The position numbers were made by a program, and so were the translations under genes. DNA of 64,000 nucleotides, taken from NCBI RefSeq assembly GCF_000820005.1, contig NZ_CDBL01000004.1, forward strand, positions 29,467-93,466. Direction: 5' to 3'. Each line of letters begins with the position of its first letter. Position 1 is the first letter of the stretch. Source of the DNA: Aeromonas piscicola (lineage in GTDB: Bacteria > Pseudomonadota > Gammaproteobacteria > Enterobacterales > Aeromonadaceae). The notes under the pieces were generated by a model. That model was not told the DNA's origin. It ran no database searches and saw nothing but the letters and a program-made list of their open reading frames with translations. Positions 10,240-19,966 of this stretch are shown in pieces.

Positions 10240-10686
10240 TCAGTTCACCGGATCTGTCATCAGGCCAACCTGAGGCACGCCCGCATTCTTGAGGGCCACC
10301 ATCAGCAGGATCACCTCTTCATAACGCACGGACTTGTCACCGGCCACCACCACGGGGGCGTTCTGGTTGATGGCCAGATAGCCCATGGCTTTCTCGGTGA
10401 TGTATTGCTGCATCGCCTCGGGCGTGCCGCTCGGCACCGGCTCATCATCGGCCTCACCGGCCTTGATGACGTACTCGCCTTCGGTGTTGACGCTGACGAT
10501 GAAGGGCGGCTTGGCATCTTCCGGCAACTGCTCGGATTCCGCCTGCGGCAGGTCAACCTTGACCCCTTGCGTGATCACGGGCGTCACCGCCATGAAGATG
10601 ATAAGCAGCACCAGCATGACGTCGATATAGGGAACCACGTTGATCTCGCACACCTTCTTGCGCCGGATCCGCTGATAGGTTTGCAT
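10240..10686 (-). CDS. tolR: Tol-Pal proton channel protein TolR
   Basis: Inner-membrane member of the ExbD/TolR family that, with TolQ, uses the proton motive force to drive TolA. One membrane segment near residues 17-38 contains the proton-carrying Asp in VVPYIDVMLVLLIIF (D22). A periplasmic domain follows. 148 residues. The start overlaps the tolQ stop by one base, indicating coupled translation. Confidence 0.97.
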   Translation of the reverse strand: MQTYQRIRRKKVCEINVVPYIDVMLVLLIIFMAVTPVITQGVKVDLPQAESEQLPEDAKPPFIVSVNTEGEYVIKAGEADDEPVPSGTPEAMQQYITEKAMGYLAINQNAPVVVAGDKSVRYEEVILLMVALKNAGVPQVGLMTDPVN

Positions 10687-11375
10687 TACTGATCACCCTG
10701 CTGCTGTGCAATCTGACGGTTCAGTATGGTGGTGAACTCGTCCATGAAGTTGGCGTAGGCGTTCTCCAGCTTTTCTACCTTGTTGGTAAACCGGTTATAG
10801 AAAATAACCGCGGGAATGGCTGCAAACAGGCCCATGGCGGTGGCGATCAGCGCCTCCGCGATACCCGGTGCCACCATCTGCAGAGTAGCCTGCTGCACCT
10901 GACCCAGGGCGATAAAGGCGTTCATGATACCCCATACGGTACCAAACAGACCGATATAGGGGCTGATGGAACCGACGGTCGCCAGCACTGGCAGGTTGGA
11001 TTCCAGCTCGTCCACCGCACGGGAAAGCGATACCCGCATGGCACGATAGGTACCGTCCATCACCGCATCCTGGCCGCGAGCGCCGGCCTTGAGCAGGCGG
11101 GCATACTCCTTGAAGCCGGAATAGAAGATGTCTTCCATGCCTTCGATGTCATCGCGGCGGGAAGATGACTCCTGGTAGAGACGGTTGAGGTCGACCCCGG
11201 ACCAGAAGCGGTCTTCAAACTGCTCCGATGCGATATTGGCCGCCTTGATGACCTTGGAGCGTTGGAAGATCAGCGCCCAGGAGACAACCGACATACCCAT
11301 CAGGGTCATCATGACCAGTTTTACCAACAGGCTGGCTTGCCAAAACAGGCCAATAAACGAAATTTCAGCGTGCAC
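10686..11375 (-). CDS. tolQ: Tol-Pal proton channel protein TolQ
   Basis: Inner-membrane motor subunit of the MotA/TolQ/ExbB family. Three membrane segments near residues 15-38, 135-160 and 170-195, with the [19 protein letters not shown] motif in the second. 229 residues. Its start overlaps the end of ybgC by 11 bases. Confidence 0.97.
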   Translation of the reverse strand: MHAEISFIGLFWQASLLVKLVMMTLMGMSVVSWALIFQRSKVIKAANIASEQFEDRFWSGVDLNRLYQESSSRRDDIEGMEDIFYSGFKEYARLLKAGARGQDAVMDGTYRAMRVSLSRAVDELESNLPVLATVGSISPYIGLFGTVWGIMNAFIALGQVQQATLQMVAPGIAEALIATAMGLFAAIPAVIFYNRFTNKVEKLENAYANFMDEFTTILNRQIAQQQGDQ

Positions 11376-11772
11376 TTAACAGCACTCCCTTCACATTTTC
11401 AGGTATTGCAACAGGTTTCATATGCAGATGACTGACACAGGCTATCTGTACCATGGCCTGGGTGATCAGTCGTCCATCAGCCGCCAGGATCCGTTGTGAG
11501 AAGCGCATGGATGCACGTTTCACTTCAGTCACTTGCGTTAACACAGTCAAAAGCTCATTAAAACGGGCCGCCGAGCGGAAATCGATCTCTGTTCGACTCA
11601 CCACAAACGCGAATCCGGCTTGCAGCAAGACATCCTGTTCGATGCCGCCGCTGCGCAGAAACTCGGTGCGAGCACGTTCCATAAACTTGAGATAATTGGC
11701 GTTGTAGACGATGCCCCCGGCGTCCGTGTCTTCGTAGTAGACACGCACCGGAAACTCAGAGACTTCCCCCAT
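11365..11772 (-). CDS. ybgC: hotdog-fold acyl-CoA thioesterase YbgC
   Basis: Tol-Pal-associated thioesterase of the 4-hydroxybenzoyl-CoA thioesterase family, acting on acyl-CoA or acyl-ACP in the cytoplasm and linked to phospholipid metabolism. The active-site motif [24 protein letters not shown] is at about residues 12-35, with the catalytic Asp at about 18. 135 residues. First gene of the ybgC-tolQRAB-pal-cpoB operon; a short gap separates it from ybgE. Confidence 0.96.
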   Translation of the reverse strand: MGEVSEFPVRVYYEDTDAGGIVYNANYLKFMERARTEFLRSGGIEQDVLLQAGFAFVVSRTEIDFRSAARFNELLTVLTQVTEVKRASMRFSQRILAADGRLITQAMVQIACVSHLHMKPVAIPENVKGVLLSAR

Positions 11773-11842
11773 AAAAATCTGTGATCCATTCGACAGTCAG
11801 ATGGGGGGCTATCATAGCGCAGGGCTGAATAGGAAAGAAGCA

Positions 11843-11879
11843 GGGGGAGACAGGGAAATCCTGCCTCCCCCCGTTTTTT
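11843..11879 (+). terminator. terminator-like hairpin reading on the plus strand
   Basis: GGGGGAGACAGG / CCTGCCTCCCCC stem (one mismatch) followed by six T on the plus strand, although both flanking genes are on the minus strand. On the minus strand the hairpin lacks a T tract and would end the cyd transcript only weakly. Confidence 0.5.
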
Positions 11880-12189
11880 ATGAAAGGAAATAGCCTTGAG
11901 TCAACCAGAGCCCATATAACAAACTGGGCCAAGCGAGCCAGGGGCAAAACAGCACGCGGCCGATGAGGCTGCGGGGATGGAATCCCAGCCCGTGCATCAC
12001 GCCGCAACAGACCGCCCACATCAGCCAGGGCGCGAGCAACAGCCCATGCTCACTGGTGTTGGCGGCCACCAGGTTGGGGGCCTGCAAAATAGCGACGGCC
12101 AACAGGGCCGCCGCTACCAATATCAACCCCTGCCAGGGTTGGCGCTCCAGAGGAGCCGCCAACCGGGCGAGTCGATCACTTGTTTTCAT
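11878..12189 (-). CDS. ybgE: cyd operon protein YbgE
   Basis: Small inner-membrane protein of the cytochrome bd operon with three hydrophobic segments across 103 residues (for example WQGLILVAAALLAVAIL and LLLAPWLMWAVCCGVMH). Function is not settled. ATG 12189 (MKTSDRLARL) was chosen; a longer open frame to 12252 would run through cydX. It overlaps cydX by 14 bases, as in Escherichia coli. Confidence 0.87.
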   Translation of the reverse strand: MKTSDRLARLAAPLERQPWQGLILVAAALLAVAILQAPNLVAANTSEHGLLLAPWLMWAVCCGVMHGLGFHPRSLIGRVLFCPWLAWPSLLYGLWLTQGYFLS

Positions 12190-12292
12190 CGATCTGACGA
12201 TCCATGTTCTCGGTGTGTTCCAGCCAGAGCGCATTGATGATGCCAAACGCACAAGCCAGCAGCAGACCCAGGATCCAGGTGAAATACCACAT
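12176..12292 (-). CDS. cydX: cytochrome bd oxidase small subunit CydX
   Basis: 38-residue single-span subunit that stabilises the haems of cytochrome bd. It begins MWYFTWILGLLLACAFGIIN and includes the conserved ALWLE just after the membrane segment. It lies 14 bases after cydB and overlaps ybgE. An AAGGTG ribosome site precedes the ATG. Confidence 0.93.
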   Translation of the reverse strand: MWYFTWILGLLLACAFGIINALWLEHTENMDRQIDENK

Positions 12293-12306
12293 ATCAGGGC
12301 ACCTTC

Positions 12307-13443
12307 TTAGTAGAGCGATTGTTGGTTGTCTTCGATGTGCTTGTTGCTCACCCGGCCAAACATCTTGATGTAGGTCCAGATGGTGTAAGCCAGCACAGTC
12401 GGGACGAAGATGGCCGCGACCACTGTCATCACCTTGAGGGTGTTGAAGGAGGCGGTGGCATCCCACATGGTCAGACTCTGCGATGGCTCCAGGCTGGACG
12501 GCATGATGAAGGGGAACATGGAGAAGCCCGCCGTCAATATGATGCCCGCAATGGCCAGGGAGGAGCACAGGAATGCCAGCCAGCCCTTGCCAATCTTGGC
12601 AGCGGCAGCCGTCAGCACGCACATCGCCAGACCCAGCGCGGGAGCGATCATCATCCAGCTATAGAGGCTGTAGTTCTGCATCCAGGCACCGGCCTGCACC
12701 ACGACCTCCTTGTGCAGGGGGTTGGTCACGGCATCGGTCGCGGCGCCGCTGACCACCACATAACCGTCCATGCCACTGACCCAGACACCGGCCAGCGCGA
12801 AGGTGACCAGCGTCAGCAGGGAGAAGATCATGGCAGCGGTACGGGAACGAGCCAGCACCTCACCCTCGGTCTTCATCATCAGCCAGGTAGCGCCCTGGGT
12901 AACAATCATGAACAAGCTCACCAGACCGGCCAGCAGACCGAACGGATTGAGCAGGCCGAAGAAATTGCCGTGATAGGTCAGCATCAGGAACTGGTTGAAG
13001 CTGAACGGCACACCCTGCAGCAGGTTGCCAAAGGCGACCCCGAAGATGACGGGAGGAACGGCACTGCCGATGAACAGGGCCCAATCCCAGTTGGTACGCC
13101 ATTTGGCGTCTTCACGCAGGGAACGGTACTTGAAACCGACCGGACGGAAGAAGAGCGCCATCAGGGTCAGTATCATAGCGATGTAGAAGCCGGAGAAGGC
13201 CGCCGCATACACTATGGGCCAGGCCGCGAACAGGGCTCCGCCCGCCGTGACCAGCCATACCTGGTTGCCTTCCCAGTGCGGGCCCATGGTGTTGAGCATC
13301 ACCCGACGCTCCACATCCTTCTTGCCGACGAAGGGGAGCAGTGCGCCCACCCCCATATCGAAACCGTCGGTGATGGCGAAACCGATCAGCAAGACACCGA
13401 CCAGCACCCACCAGACCAGACGCAACATTTCGTAATCAAACAT
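12307..13443 (-). CDS. cydB: cytochrome bd ubiquinol oxidase subunit II
   Basis: Inner-membrane subunit of the high-affinity bd quinol oxidase. It begins MFDYEMLRLVWWVLVGVLLIGFAITDGFDMGVG, whose Asp residues are conserved near haem b595 and the proton path. Multiple membrane helices over 378 residues, the usual length. Follows cydA by 12 bases. Confidence 0.97.
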   Translation of the reverse strand: MFDYEMLRLVWWVLVGVLLIGFAITDGFDMGVGALLPFVGKKDVERRVMLNTMGPHWEGNQVWLVTAGGALFAAWPIVYAAAFSGFYIAMILTLMALFFRPVGFKYRSLREDAKWRTNWDWALFIGSAVPPVIFGVAFGNLLQGVPFSFNQFLMLTYHGNFFGLLNPFGLLAGLVSLFMIVTQGATWLMMKTEGEVLARSRTAAMIFSLLTLVTFALAGVWVSGMDGYVVVSGAATDAVTNPLHKEVVVQAGAWMQNYSLYSWMMIAPALGLAMCVLTAAAAKIGKGWLAFLCSSLAIAGIILTAGFSMFPFIMPSSLEPSQSLTMWDATASFNTLKVMTVVAAIFVPTVLAYTIWTYIKMFGRVSNKHIEDNQQSLY

Positions 13444-13455
13444 GGGTTACTCTCC

Positions 13456-15012
13456 TTATGCCTTGCTCTGTTCGAAGTGGTACTTGCCCGTCTTCAGGCT
13501 GCTTGGGCCCAGACGCGCATACTTGAACATCAGGTACATCTCTATGATGAGCAGCACCGTGTAGAACAGGCAGATCCCGATCAGGGAGAACCAGATCTCG
13601 GACGCAGGCACGTTGGATGCAGAGACAGAGGTCGGCAGCACTTCGGCTATGGTCCAGGGCTGACGGCCATATTCCGCGACGAACCAGCCGCATTCGATGG
13701 CGATCCAGGGCAGCGGGATACCCCACAGCAGCGCCTTGAGCAGCCATTTGCGCTCACCGATCTTGTGGCGAGTGCTGTCATAGAAGGCCAGGCCGATCAG
13801 CAGCAGCATCAGCATGCCGCAGGCAACCATGATGCGGAAGGCGAAGAACAGCGGTGCAACCTGCGGGATGGAGTCATCCACGGCAGCCTTGATCTGTTCG
13901 TCGGTCGCGTCGGTCACGTTGTTGGTGTAACGCTTGAGCAGCAAACCGTAGCCCAGATCCTGCTTCACTTCATCGAAGCGGGCACGGGTATCGTCGGACT
14001 TGTCGCCGGATTGCAGCTTGGTCAGCAGGTCATAGGCGGTCATGCCGTTGCGCACGCGCAGCTCATGCTCGCTCTTCAGATCCTTGAGGCCGGTCACCTG
14101 GCCATCCAGGGAACGGGTGGCGATGATGCCGAGCGCATACGGGATCTTGATGGCGTAATCGGTGCGCATCTCTTCCTGGTTCGGGATACCGAACAGGGTA
14201 AAGGATGCAGGAGCCGGTTCCGTGTTCCACTCGGCCTCGATGGCCGCCAGCTTCACCTTCTGCACTTCACCCGTCTCGTAGCCGGACTCGTCACCTAGGA
14301 TCAGCACAGAGAGGATGGAGGCCATACCGAAGGCCGCTGCGATGGCGAAGGAGCGACGGGCGAAGGCCACATCACGATTCTTCAGTAGGTAATAGGAAGA
14401 GATGCCCAGCACGAACATGGCGCCCGTGGTATAGCCGGCCGCGACCGTGTGGACGAACTTGACCTGGGCAACCGGGTTGAACACCAGTTCGGCGAAGCTC
14501 ACCATCTCCATCCGCATGGACTCGAAGTTGAACTCGGCACCGACCGGGTTCTGCATCCAGCCGTTGGCGACCAGGATCCAGAGGGCGGAGAGGTTGGTCC
14601 CCAGCGCCATCAACCAGGTCGAAGCCAGATGTTGACGCTTGGTCAGGCGATCCCAACCAAAGAAGAACATGCCGACGAAGGTGGATTCCAGGAAGAAGGC
14701 CATCAAGCCTTCGATGGCCAGCGGGGCCCCGAAGATATCGCCGACATAGTGGGAGTAATAGGCCCAGTTGGTACCGAACTGAAACTCCATGGTCAGCCCT
14801 GTGGTAACCCCGAGGGCGAAGTTAATACCAAACAACTTGCCCCAGAACTTGGTCATGTCCCGGTAGACAGGGTTGTTGGTCATCACATAGACAGATTCCA
14901 TGATCGCCAGAATGAAGGCCATTCCGAGCGTCAGGGGTACAAACAGGAAGTGATAAAGGGCCGTCGCAGCGAATTGGAACCGCGATAGGTCTACCACATG
15001 CTCAGCAATCAT
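13456..15012 (-). CDS. cydA: cytochrome bd ubiquinol oxidase subunit I
   Basis: Main subunit of the bd quinol oxidase carrying haems b558, b595 and d; reduces oxygen to water at low oxygen without pumping protons. The haem ligand His is at residue 21 in [13 protein letters not shown]. The periplasmic Q-loop lies at about residues 255-385 and is of the long type. 518 residues. First gene of the cydA-cydB-cydX-ybgE operon. Two FNR-type boxes lie 240-365 bases upstream. Confidence 0.98.
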   Translation of the reverse strand: MIAEHVVDLSRFQFAATALYHFLFVPLTLGMAFILAIMESVYVMTNNPVYRDMTKFWGKLFGINFALGVTTGLTMEFQFGTNWAYYSHYVGDIFGAPLAIEGLMAFFLESTFVGMFFFGWDRLTKRQHLASTWLMALGTNLSALWILVANGWMQNPVGAEFNFESMRMEMVSFAELVFNPVAQVKFVHTVAAGYTTGAMFVLGISSYYLLKNRDVAFARRSFAIAAAFGMASILSVLILGDESGYETGEVQKVKLAAIEAEWNTEPAPASFTLFGIPNQEEMRTDYAIKIPYALGIIATRSLDGQVTGLKDLKSEHELRVRNGMTAYDLLTKLQSGDKSDDTRARFDEVKQDLGYGLLLKRYTNNVTDATDEQIKAAVDDSIPQVAPLFFAFRIMVACGMLMLLLIGLAFYDSTRHKIGERKWLLKALLWGIPLPWIAIECGWFVAEYGRQPWTIAEVLPTSVSASNVPASEIWFSLIGICLFYTVLLIIEMYLMFKYARLGPSSLKTGKYHFEQSKA

Positions 15013-15250
15013 GATGTTTCCTCACCGATTATTGGCACGGCTATTTTAAGTTTTAAGGACAAAGCTTCCGTTGGAAGTCCCCGAATGATCGGTCACGCTC
15101 CAGTTTGCACTGGCGACCGGATTCGACTGCTACCAGCATTAACAACAAGGCAATACACAGGAACAAAAAAAGCTAATGTTTAACAATTGCAAAACAATCA
15201 GACTTGCTTTATTCCCGCCCATAATGACCGATGTTTTATATCACCTTTAT

Positions 15251-15264
15251 TTGATTGAAATCAA
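15251..15264. promoter_or_regulatory. FNR-type box upstream of cydA
   Basis: TTGAT-TGAA-ATCAA, a perfect match to the FNR consensus TTGATN4ATCAA, 239 bases upstream of the cydA start. In Escherichia coli FNR represses and ArcA activates cydA; similar oxygen control is inferred. Confidence 0.75.
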
Positions 15265-15364
15265 TGTAAAACCATCACCAATACATGCCTTTCAAAGGCA
15301 TTTTCACGTCGCGTTCCATTTAATTTGGAGAGCTGCGTCACAAAAAACACTAAATCGCAAATCA

Positions 15365-15378
15365 TTGATTTAAATCAA
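15365..15378. promoter_or_regulatory. second FNR-type box upstream of cydA
   Basis: TTGAT-TTAA-ATCAA, again a perfect palindromic FNR consensus, 114 bases from the first one. It is also about 230 bases upstream of the small plus-strand gene at 15607. Confidence 0.72.
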
Positions 15379-15571
15379 ATTTAATATCATCACCAATAAG
15401 TGACGCTTCTGTTAAAAAACAACGTTCAAGCGGATTTTCATAATGTTTCCCTACCCTTGGCAGCCCGCCGCTAAATCCAATTAAAAACCAGTAAAAACGC
15501 ATGTTCATGCTAATTCGACAACCCAAACAAATGATTAGTTAATCTAATCTGATATGGGTAATTTTTCTTGT

Positions 15572-15600
15572 TTGTCCGAGTCCGACAGAGCTCCTACAAT
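15572..15600 (+). promoter_or_regulatory. promoter of the small RNA / small protein gene
   Basis: TTGTCC, 17-base spacer, TACAAT on the plus strand. The predicted start is near 15607. Confidence 0.65.
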
Positions 15601-15606
15601 GCGCCT

Positions 15607-15892
15607 CGCAGTGAGGGCATACCCTTGGATACAGGCCGGTCAATCTGGGTTCCCGGTACGTATTCGATGAACATTTCGAACCTGTCTATTGGAATTTAAG
15701 ATGAAAAAGTTTGTTGCTAAAACCATCCGTTACTACAAGCTTTCGTTCGTTCAGCTCTATCAAATGAACCGACTCTGAGGTCTCGCGACGGCTCCTCTGT
15801 TTTTTTCCGGTCTGTGTCCAGACGCACTCACTGTCTGTGAACATCCATCCTGAATTGTCTTTGCCCACCGCATCCGCCGTGGGCTTTTTTTT
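15607..15892 (+). ncRNA. candidate small RNA with an internal 25-codon ORF
   Basis: A stand-alone plus-strand unit in the gap between cydA and ruvB, both of which are on the minus strand. It has a sigma70 promoter, about 95 bases of leader, a 25-codon ORF, about 85 bases of 3' sequence with a CTCCTC stretch (15792-15797) able to pair with ribosome-binding sites, and a terminator stem GCCCAC / GTGGGC followed by eight T (15863-15892). The layout resembles dual-function RNAs such as SgrS or Vibrio VcdRP. I do not recognise the family; a plain small-protein mRNA is the alternative. Confidence 0.55.
15701..15778 (+). CDS. 25-residue basic aromatic peptide
   Basis: Begins MKKFVAKTIRYYKLSFVQL and ends with a NRL tail. 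Six Lys/Arg and no acidic residues, five aromatic residues: it could form an amphipathic helix at the membrane or bind an anionic partner. GGAA eight bases upstream is a modest ribosome site. Promoter and terminator enclose it exactly, supporting expression. No function can be assigned. Confidence 0.5.
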   Translation: MKKFVAKTIRYYKLSFVQLYQMNRL

Positions 15893-15904
15893 GCCCGGAT
15901 AACA

Positions 15905-15930
15905 AAAAACCGCCCTTGATGGCGGTTTTT
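15905..15930. terminator. bidirectional terminator after ruvB
   Basis: AAAAACCGCC / GGCGGTTTTT stem with a CTTGAT loop, T tracts in both directions. It ends ruvB on the minus strand and backs up the small-RNA terminator on the plus strand. Confidence 0.85.
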
Positions 15931-15947
15931 TGTTCAAATAGCTGTTT

Positions 15948-16958
15948 TCACCTTTCATCTGGCCGTTGCAAGCCAAAATGCGCATATGCTCTCGGTGTCG
16001 CCATCCGCCCTCTGGGTGTACGTTGCAGATAGCCCTGCTGGATCAGATAGGGCTCCAGCACATCCTCGATAGTGTCTTTCTCTTCGCCGATGGCGGCCGC
16101 CAGGTTATCGAGACCCACAGGCCCCCCCAGAAACTTGTCTATCACAGCCAACAATAGCTTGCGGTCCATGAAGTCGAAACCTTCATTGTCCACGTCCAGC
16201 ATGTCCATGGCTCGGGCCGCTATGGGTCCGTCTATCCGGCCATCAGACTTGACCTGGGCAAAATCGCGCACGCGACGCAACAGACGGTTGGCAATCCGCG
16301 GAGTACCGCGGGAACGACGAGCCAATTCCAAGGCGCCGTCACTGGTCATCTCCAGCCCCAGGCAACGGGCGCTGCGGGAGACGATGTCGGTCAGATCCTT
16401 GACGTTGTAGAACTCCAACCGCTGCACTATGCCGAAACGATCCCGCAGCGGGCTGGTCAGGGAGCCGGCCCGGGTAGTGGCGCCGATCAAGGTAAAGGGA
16501 GGCAAGTCGAGTTTGATGGATCGGGCGGCGGGGCCCTCCCCTATCATAATGTCGAGCTGGTAATCCTCCATCGCCGGATAGAGCACCTCCTCCACCACTG
16601 GGCTCAGCCGGTGGATCTCGTCGATAAACAGCACGTCATTGGGTTCGAGATTGGTGAGCAGCGCCGCCAGATCGCCGGCCTTTTCCAGCACAGGGCCCGA
16701 AGTGGTCTTGATGTTGACCCCCATCTCGTTGGCGACAATGTTCGCGAGCGTGGTCTTGCCCAGACCCGGCGGGCCGAAGATAAGCAGGTGATCGAGTGCT
16801 TCACCACGCTGGCGCGCCGCCTCGATGAAGATCTCCATCTGCTCGCAGACGGGATCCTGGCCAGTGTAATCGGCCAGCATCTTTGGCCGTATGGCCCGAT
16901 CGATGATTTCATCCTCACGCACGCCGGTGGCGGAAATGAGACGGTCCGCTTCAATCAT
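15948..16958 (-). CDS. ruvB: Holliday junction branch-migration helicase RuvB
   Basis: Hexameric AAA+ motor that, with RuvA, drives branch migration of Holliday junctions in recombinational repair. Walker [12 protein letters not shown] near residue 64, Walker [10 protein letters not shown] near residue 112, sensor GATTRAG near residue 160 and a C-terminal winged helix with the TPRGR motif near residue 318. 336 residues. It follows ruvA by 8 bases. Confidence 0.98.
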   Translation of the reverse strand: MIEADRLISATGVREDEIIDRAIRPKMLADYTGQDPVCEQMEIFIEAARQRGEALDHLLIFGPPGLGKTTLANIVANEMGVNIKTTSGPVLEKAGDLAALLTNLEPNDVLFIDEIHRLSPVVEEVLYPAMEDYQLDIMIGEGPAARSIKLDLPPFTLIGATTRAGSLTSPLRDRFGIVQRLEFYNVKDLTDIVSRSARCLGLEMTSDGALELARRSRGTPRIANRLLRRVRDFAQVKSDGRIDGPIAARAMDMLDVDNEGFDFMDRKLLLAVIDKFLGGPVGLDNLAAAIGEEKDTIEDVLEPYLIQQGYLQRTPRGRMATPRAYAHFGLQRPDER

Positions 16959-16966
16959 TGCCTACC

Positions 16967-17581
16967 TCACACCAGACTACGCAGGGATTCACGGATGATA
17001 TCTTCCACCGACATACCATCGATGGCTATCTTGCTGACGATCTGGCTGGCCTGCTGCGGCTTGTAGCCCAGAGCCACCAGCGCGCTGGCCGCCTCTTCGC
17101 TCGCATCGGGCGCCCGCAGCCTGCTCTCTTTGGGCGGCAGGCTGATCTCGGCCGGCGAGAAGAGATCGTGGCTGACCCAGCCCTTGAGCCTGTCCTTCAT
17201 CTCCACCACCAGCCGCTCGGCTGTCTTCTTGCCCACGCCAGGCAATTTGACCAGGGAGCTTATCTCCTCACGCTCGACACTCAGCACGAACTGGGTGGCC
17301 GTCATGCCGGAGAGGATGGCCAGCGCCAGCTTGGGGCCGACGCCGTTGGTCTTGATCAGCTCGCGAAACAGCGCCCGCTCTTGCTTGTGATTGAAGCCAT
17401 ACAGCAGCTGGGCATCCTCACGCACCACGAAGTGGATGTGAATGGTCGCTTCCTTGCCGATCTCGGGCAGATCATAGAAGCAGCTCATGGGCATCTGTAC
17501 CTCATAGCCCACGCCCCCGACTTCCAGCAGCACCTCGGGGGGTTGTTTCTCAATGACTACGCCTCTCAAGCGACCAATCAC
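16967..17581 (-). CDS. ruvA: Holliday junction binding protein RuvA
   Basis: Tetrameric protein that binds four-way junctions and loads RuvB. OB-fold domain first (IGRLRG...), two helix-hairpin-helix motifs ([13 protein letters not shown] near residue 73, [16 protein letters not shown] near residue 108) and a C-terminal RuvB-binding domain after a linker. The GTG at 17581 was chosen: it gives the family start VIGRLRG, 204 residues and a GAGGAG ribosome site eight bases upstream. A longer frame to 17656 has no such support. ruvC is not adjacent. Confidence 0.96.
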   Translation of the reverse strand: MIGRLRGVVIEKQPPEVLLEVGGVGYEVQMPMSCFYDLPEIGKEATIHIHFVVREDAQLLYGFNHKQERALFRELIKTNGVGPKLALAILSGMTATQFVLSVEREEISSLVKLPGVGKKTAERLVVEMKDRLKGWVSHDLFSPAEISLPPKESRLRAPDASEEAASALVALGYKPQQASQIVSKIAIDGMSVEDIIRESLRSLV

Positions 17582-17820
17582 GGCTCTCTCCTCGCCAAAC
17601 CATCTATCTGTAAATTGGGTCATAGCATAAAGAATAACTGGATAAGTATCCAGCATAGGGCGGCGGAGTACGGCAGAGGATTCTCGGCATCTTCACGCTT
17701 TCGGAGCCATGCTTGGATCGGATCTGAGCAGTAACTTTATTTTCCACCGGGAATGGCAAATGTTTGCCATTAAGAGAACACTGAACTGGGTTTGTTCGGA
17801 ACCAAGGAAGGTCCTTCATC

Positions 17821-19830
17821 ATGAAAATTGTCACTACATCGAATCTGGGGCTGACTATCCTGCTCGGCTGCACACTGGGCATGGGGGTAATCGGCTGGTA
17901 TGGCAGCCAGCGGCTGGCCGATTTGCTCTCCTATGTATTGGGTGCTGCCTGGCAGACCGCCGATGGCGCCATGGAGGGATCCATAGAACTCGGCAACCAG
18001 TCGCTTTATATCCAGAAAATGCTCAGAGGCATGCCACTCGACGAGCCCGAGCTGCAACGGGCCAGAGAGGCAGCCACAGATGCCCTGCGCCGGGTAGGTG
18101 AAGGTCATCTCATCGATGAGACGGCAATCAACACCATGGACCAGCACCAGCAGGATTATCGGCAACAGCAGGACAAGCTGCTGACGCTCTATCGTACCTA
18201 TACCGGCGTCGATCAGGCGCTGCGCACCAGCTCGGAACGCATGTCCCGTCTCTCCACCCAACTGGAAGTGGTCGGCGATGGCGCAGTCGAGAGCCTCACC
18301 CAGTCGCCGGATCAGGCCATCAGCTGGAATGGCGGCCTCGCCACCCGCTGGCAAGCGGCCGACGGCGGTATGGAGGCCAACATCGGCTTCCTGCGCCAGC
18401 TCTATGCGCTGGAGAAGATGCAAAGCGAAGGCCCGACCCCCGCCATCCAGGTCGAGTTGAAGGAGGCGACCCGCTTCTATCAGGAGGCGGTCGATGGCAT
18501 GCTGGCCACGGGGCTGTTCGATATCCCGGGTGAGGGGGAGTTCGCCGGCCAGTCGCTGGCGGTACAATACCGGGCCCTGCAGGCCGACAATCAGCGACTG
18601 ATGAGCCAGTGGATTGCCGCCCTGAGCGATTACCAGAGCCAGCTGGCGCTATACGAGAGCAGTGCCGAACAGCTCAAGCAGGTGCTGGTCAAGGTCGAGG
18701 CCAAGGGTGATGCCACGGTCGAGGATCAGGTGAATCAGCTCAATACCATCATCGGCCATACCAGGAACCTGATCCTGAGTGGCCTGGTGATTAGCCTGTT
18801 GATCGTCGCCCTCTGCGGTTTCTGGCTGGTTCGCACCATAGTCAGACCCCTATTGCAGGTCAATCAGCGCATGCAGGACATAGCTGCTGGTGATGGCGAT
18901 CTCAACGCGCGGATCAATCTCAAGCGGGACGATGAGATAGGCTCGCTGGCGAGCAGTGTGGATCGCTTCATCGAGAAGCTGCAGAAGATAATCAGCTCCA
19001 CCATGGACAACAACCAGCATATCAGCGACCACGTGCACACCTCGGTCAACCGGGTCGAGGCCATCAGCCAGAGCAGCCGCCAGACCGCCGAACATGCCCA
19101 GGCGCTGCACCACGACAGCGAGCAGATGGTGCAGGTCGCCACCTCCATCTCGGACAGTTGCAGCCTGGCGGCGCAAAACGCCAACGAGGTACGCCAGCTT
19201 ACCGCCGAGAGCAGTCAGTACGTGACCTCCGCCAGCAACGGCATGCAGCGGGTAGTTGTGGAGGTGGGCGAGTGCGCCAACGCCATCAACGCCCTCAAGG
19301 AGCAGGCGAGCCAGATTGGCCAGATCATCTCCACCATCAGCAGTATCTCGGAGCAGACCAACCTGCTGGCGCTCAACGCTGCCATCGAGGCGGCCCGGGC
19401 CGGCGAGATGGGCCGGGGCTTTGCCGTGGTGGCCGACGAGGTGCGCACCCTGGCCAACCGTACCGCCTCCTCCAGTGCCGAGATCACCGAGGTGATCAAC
19501 AGCATTCAACAGCAGACCGAGAAGGCCTACCTGATGATGCAGCGCAACCTGAAAACCGTGGAGTCGGGCATGCAGGATTCCGACAACACCAAGCAGATCC
19601 TGTTCAAGGTGGAAGAAGCCATCGACCATCTGGCCGGCATGGTACAGCAGGTGGCGGATGCCACCGGCCAGCTCTCCCACACCCTGAGCCACACCTCGGA
19701 CAAGGTCTCCGGCATCAGCCTGCAAGCCCAGACAGGTGAACAGGAGGCGCAGGAATGCCTGCAACTCGCCTCCTCCCTGCACCAGGCAAGCCTGCTGCAA
19801 CAACGACTGCTGTCGCAATTTCGGGTCTGA
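17821..19830 (+). CDS. methyl-accepting chemotaxis protein
   Basis: Transmembrane chemoreceptor of 669 residues. First membrane segment at about residues 8-28, a helical periplasmic region of about 285 residues without a recognised Cache domain, second membrane segment near 320-342, HAMP near 342-396, then the signalling domain with the conserved tip [24 protein letters not shown] near residue 512. No C-terminal pentapeptide. GGAAGG precedes the ATG. It is transcribed away from ruvA. Ligand unknown. Confidence 0.92.
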   Translation: MKIVTTSNLGLTILLGCTLGMGVIGWYGSQRLADLLSYVLGAAWQTADGAMEGSIELGNQSLYIQKMLRGMPLDEPELQRAREAATDALRRVGEGHLIDETAINTMDQHQQDYRQQQDKLLTLYRTYTGVDQALRTSSERMSRLSTQLEVVGDGAVESLTQSPDQAISWNGGLATRWQAADGGMEANIGFLRQLYALEKMQSEGPTPAIQVELKEATRFYQEAVDGMLATGLFDIPGEGEFAGQSLAVQYRALQADNQRLMSQWIAALSDYQSQLALYESSAEQLKQVLVKVEAKGDATVEDQVNQLNTIIGHTRNLILSGLVISLLIVALCGFWLVRTIVRPLLQVNQRMQDIAAGDGDLNARINLKRDDEIGSLASSVDRFIEKLQKIISSTMDNNQHISDHVHTSVNRVEAISQSSRQTAEHAQALHHDSEQMVQVATSISDSCSLAAQNANEVRQLTAESSQYVTSASNGMQRVVVEVGECANAINALKEQASQIGQIISTISSISEQTNLLALNAAIEAARAGEMGRGFAVVADEVRTLANRTASSSAEITEVINSIQQQTEKAYLMMQRNLKTVESGMQDSDNTKQILFKVEEAIDHLAGMVQQVADATGQLSHTLSHTSDKVSGISLQAQTGEQEAQECLQLASSLHQASLLQQRLLSQFRV

Positions 19831-19835
19831 CACGG

Positions 19836-19857
19836 GCGGGGGCCCGGCCCCCGCTTT
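19836..19857 (+). terminator. hairpin after the chemoreceptor
   Basis: GCGGGGG / CCCCCGC stem followed by TTTCTC, six bases after the stop. The weak T tract makes it a modest terminator. Confidence 0.55.
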
Positions 19858-19966
19858 CTCCCGCTGCGCTAAATTTAGCCCTTGGGCCGCAAGGCCCTCC
19901 CTGTTAAAATTCCGCTCTTGAATTTATCCAGGGCCCCGCGGCCCGTCTTATCTAAGGTCACGAGCG

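Noticed and set aside
9143..10273. Leu-rich plus-strand frame opposite tolA
   Set aside because: Produced by the Lys/Ala/Glu repeats of TolA read on the other strand.
12319..14298. 659-codon open frame on the plus strand across cydB and cydA
   Set aside because: Antisense of two certain genes; composition (His/Gln/Asp rich) is typical of a reversed membrane-protein frame.
15686..15985. 99-codon minus-strand frame downstream of ruvB
   Set aside because: It crosses two strong terminators and overlaps the ruvB end; the plus-strand small gene explains the region better.
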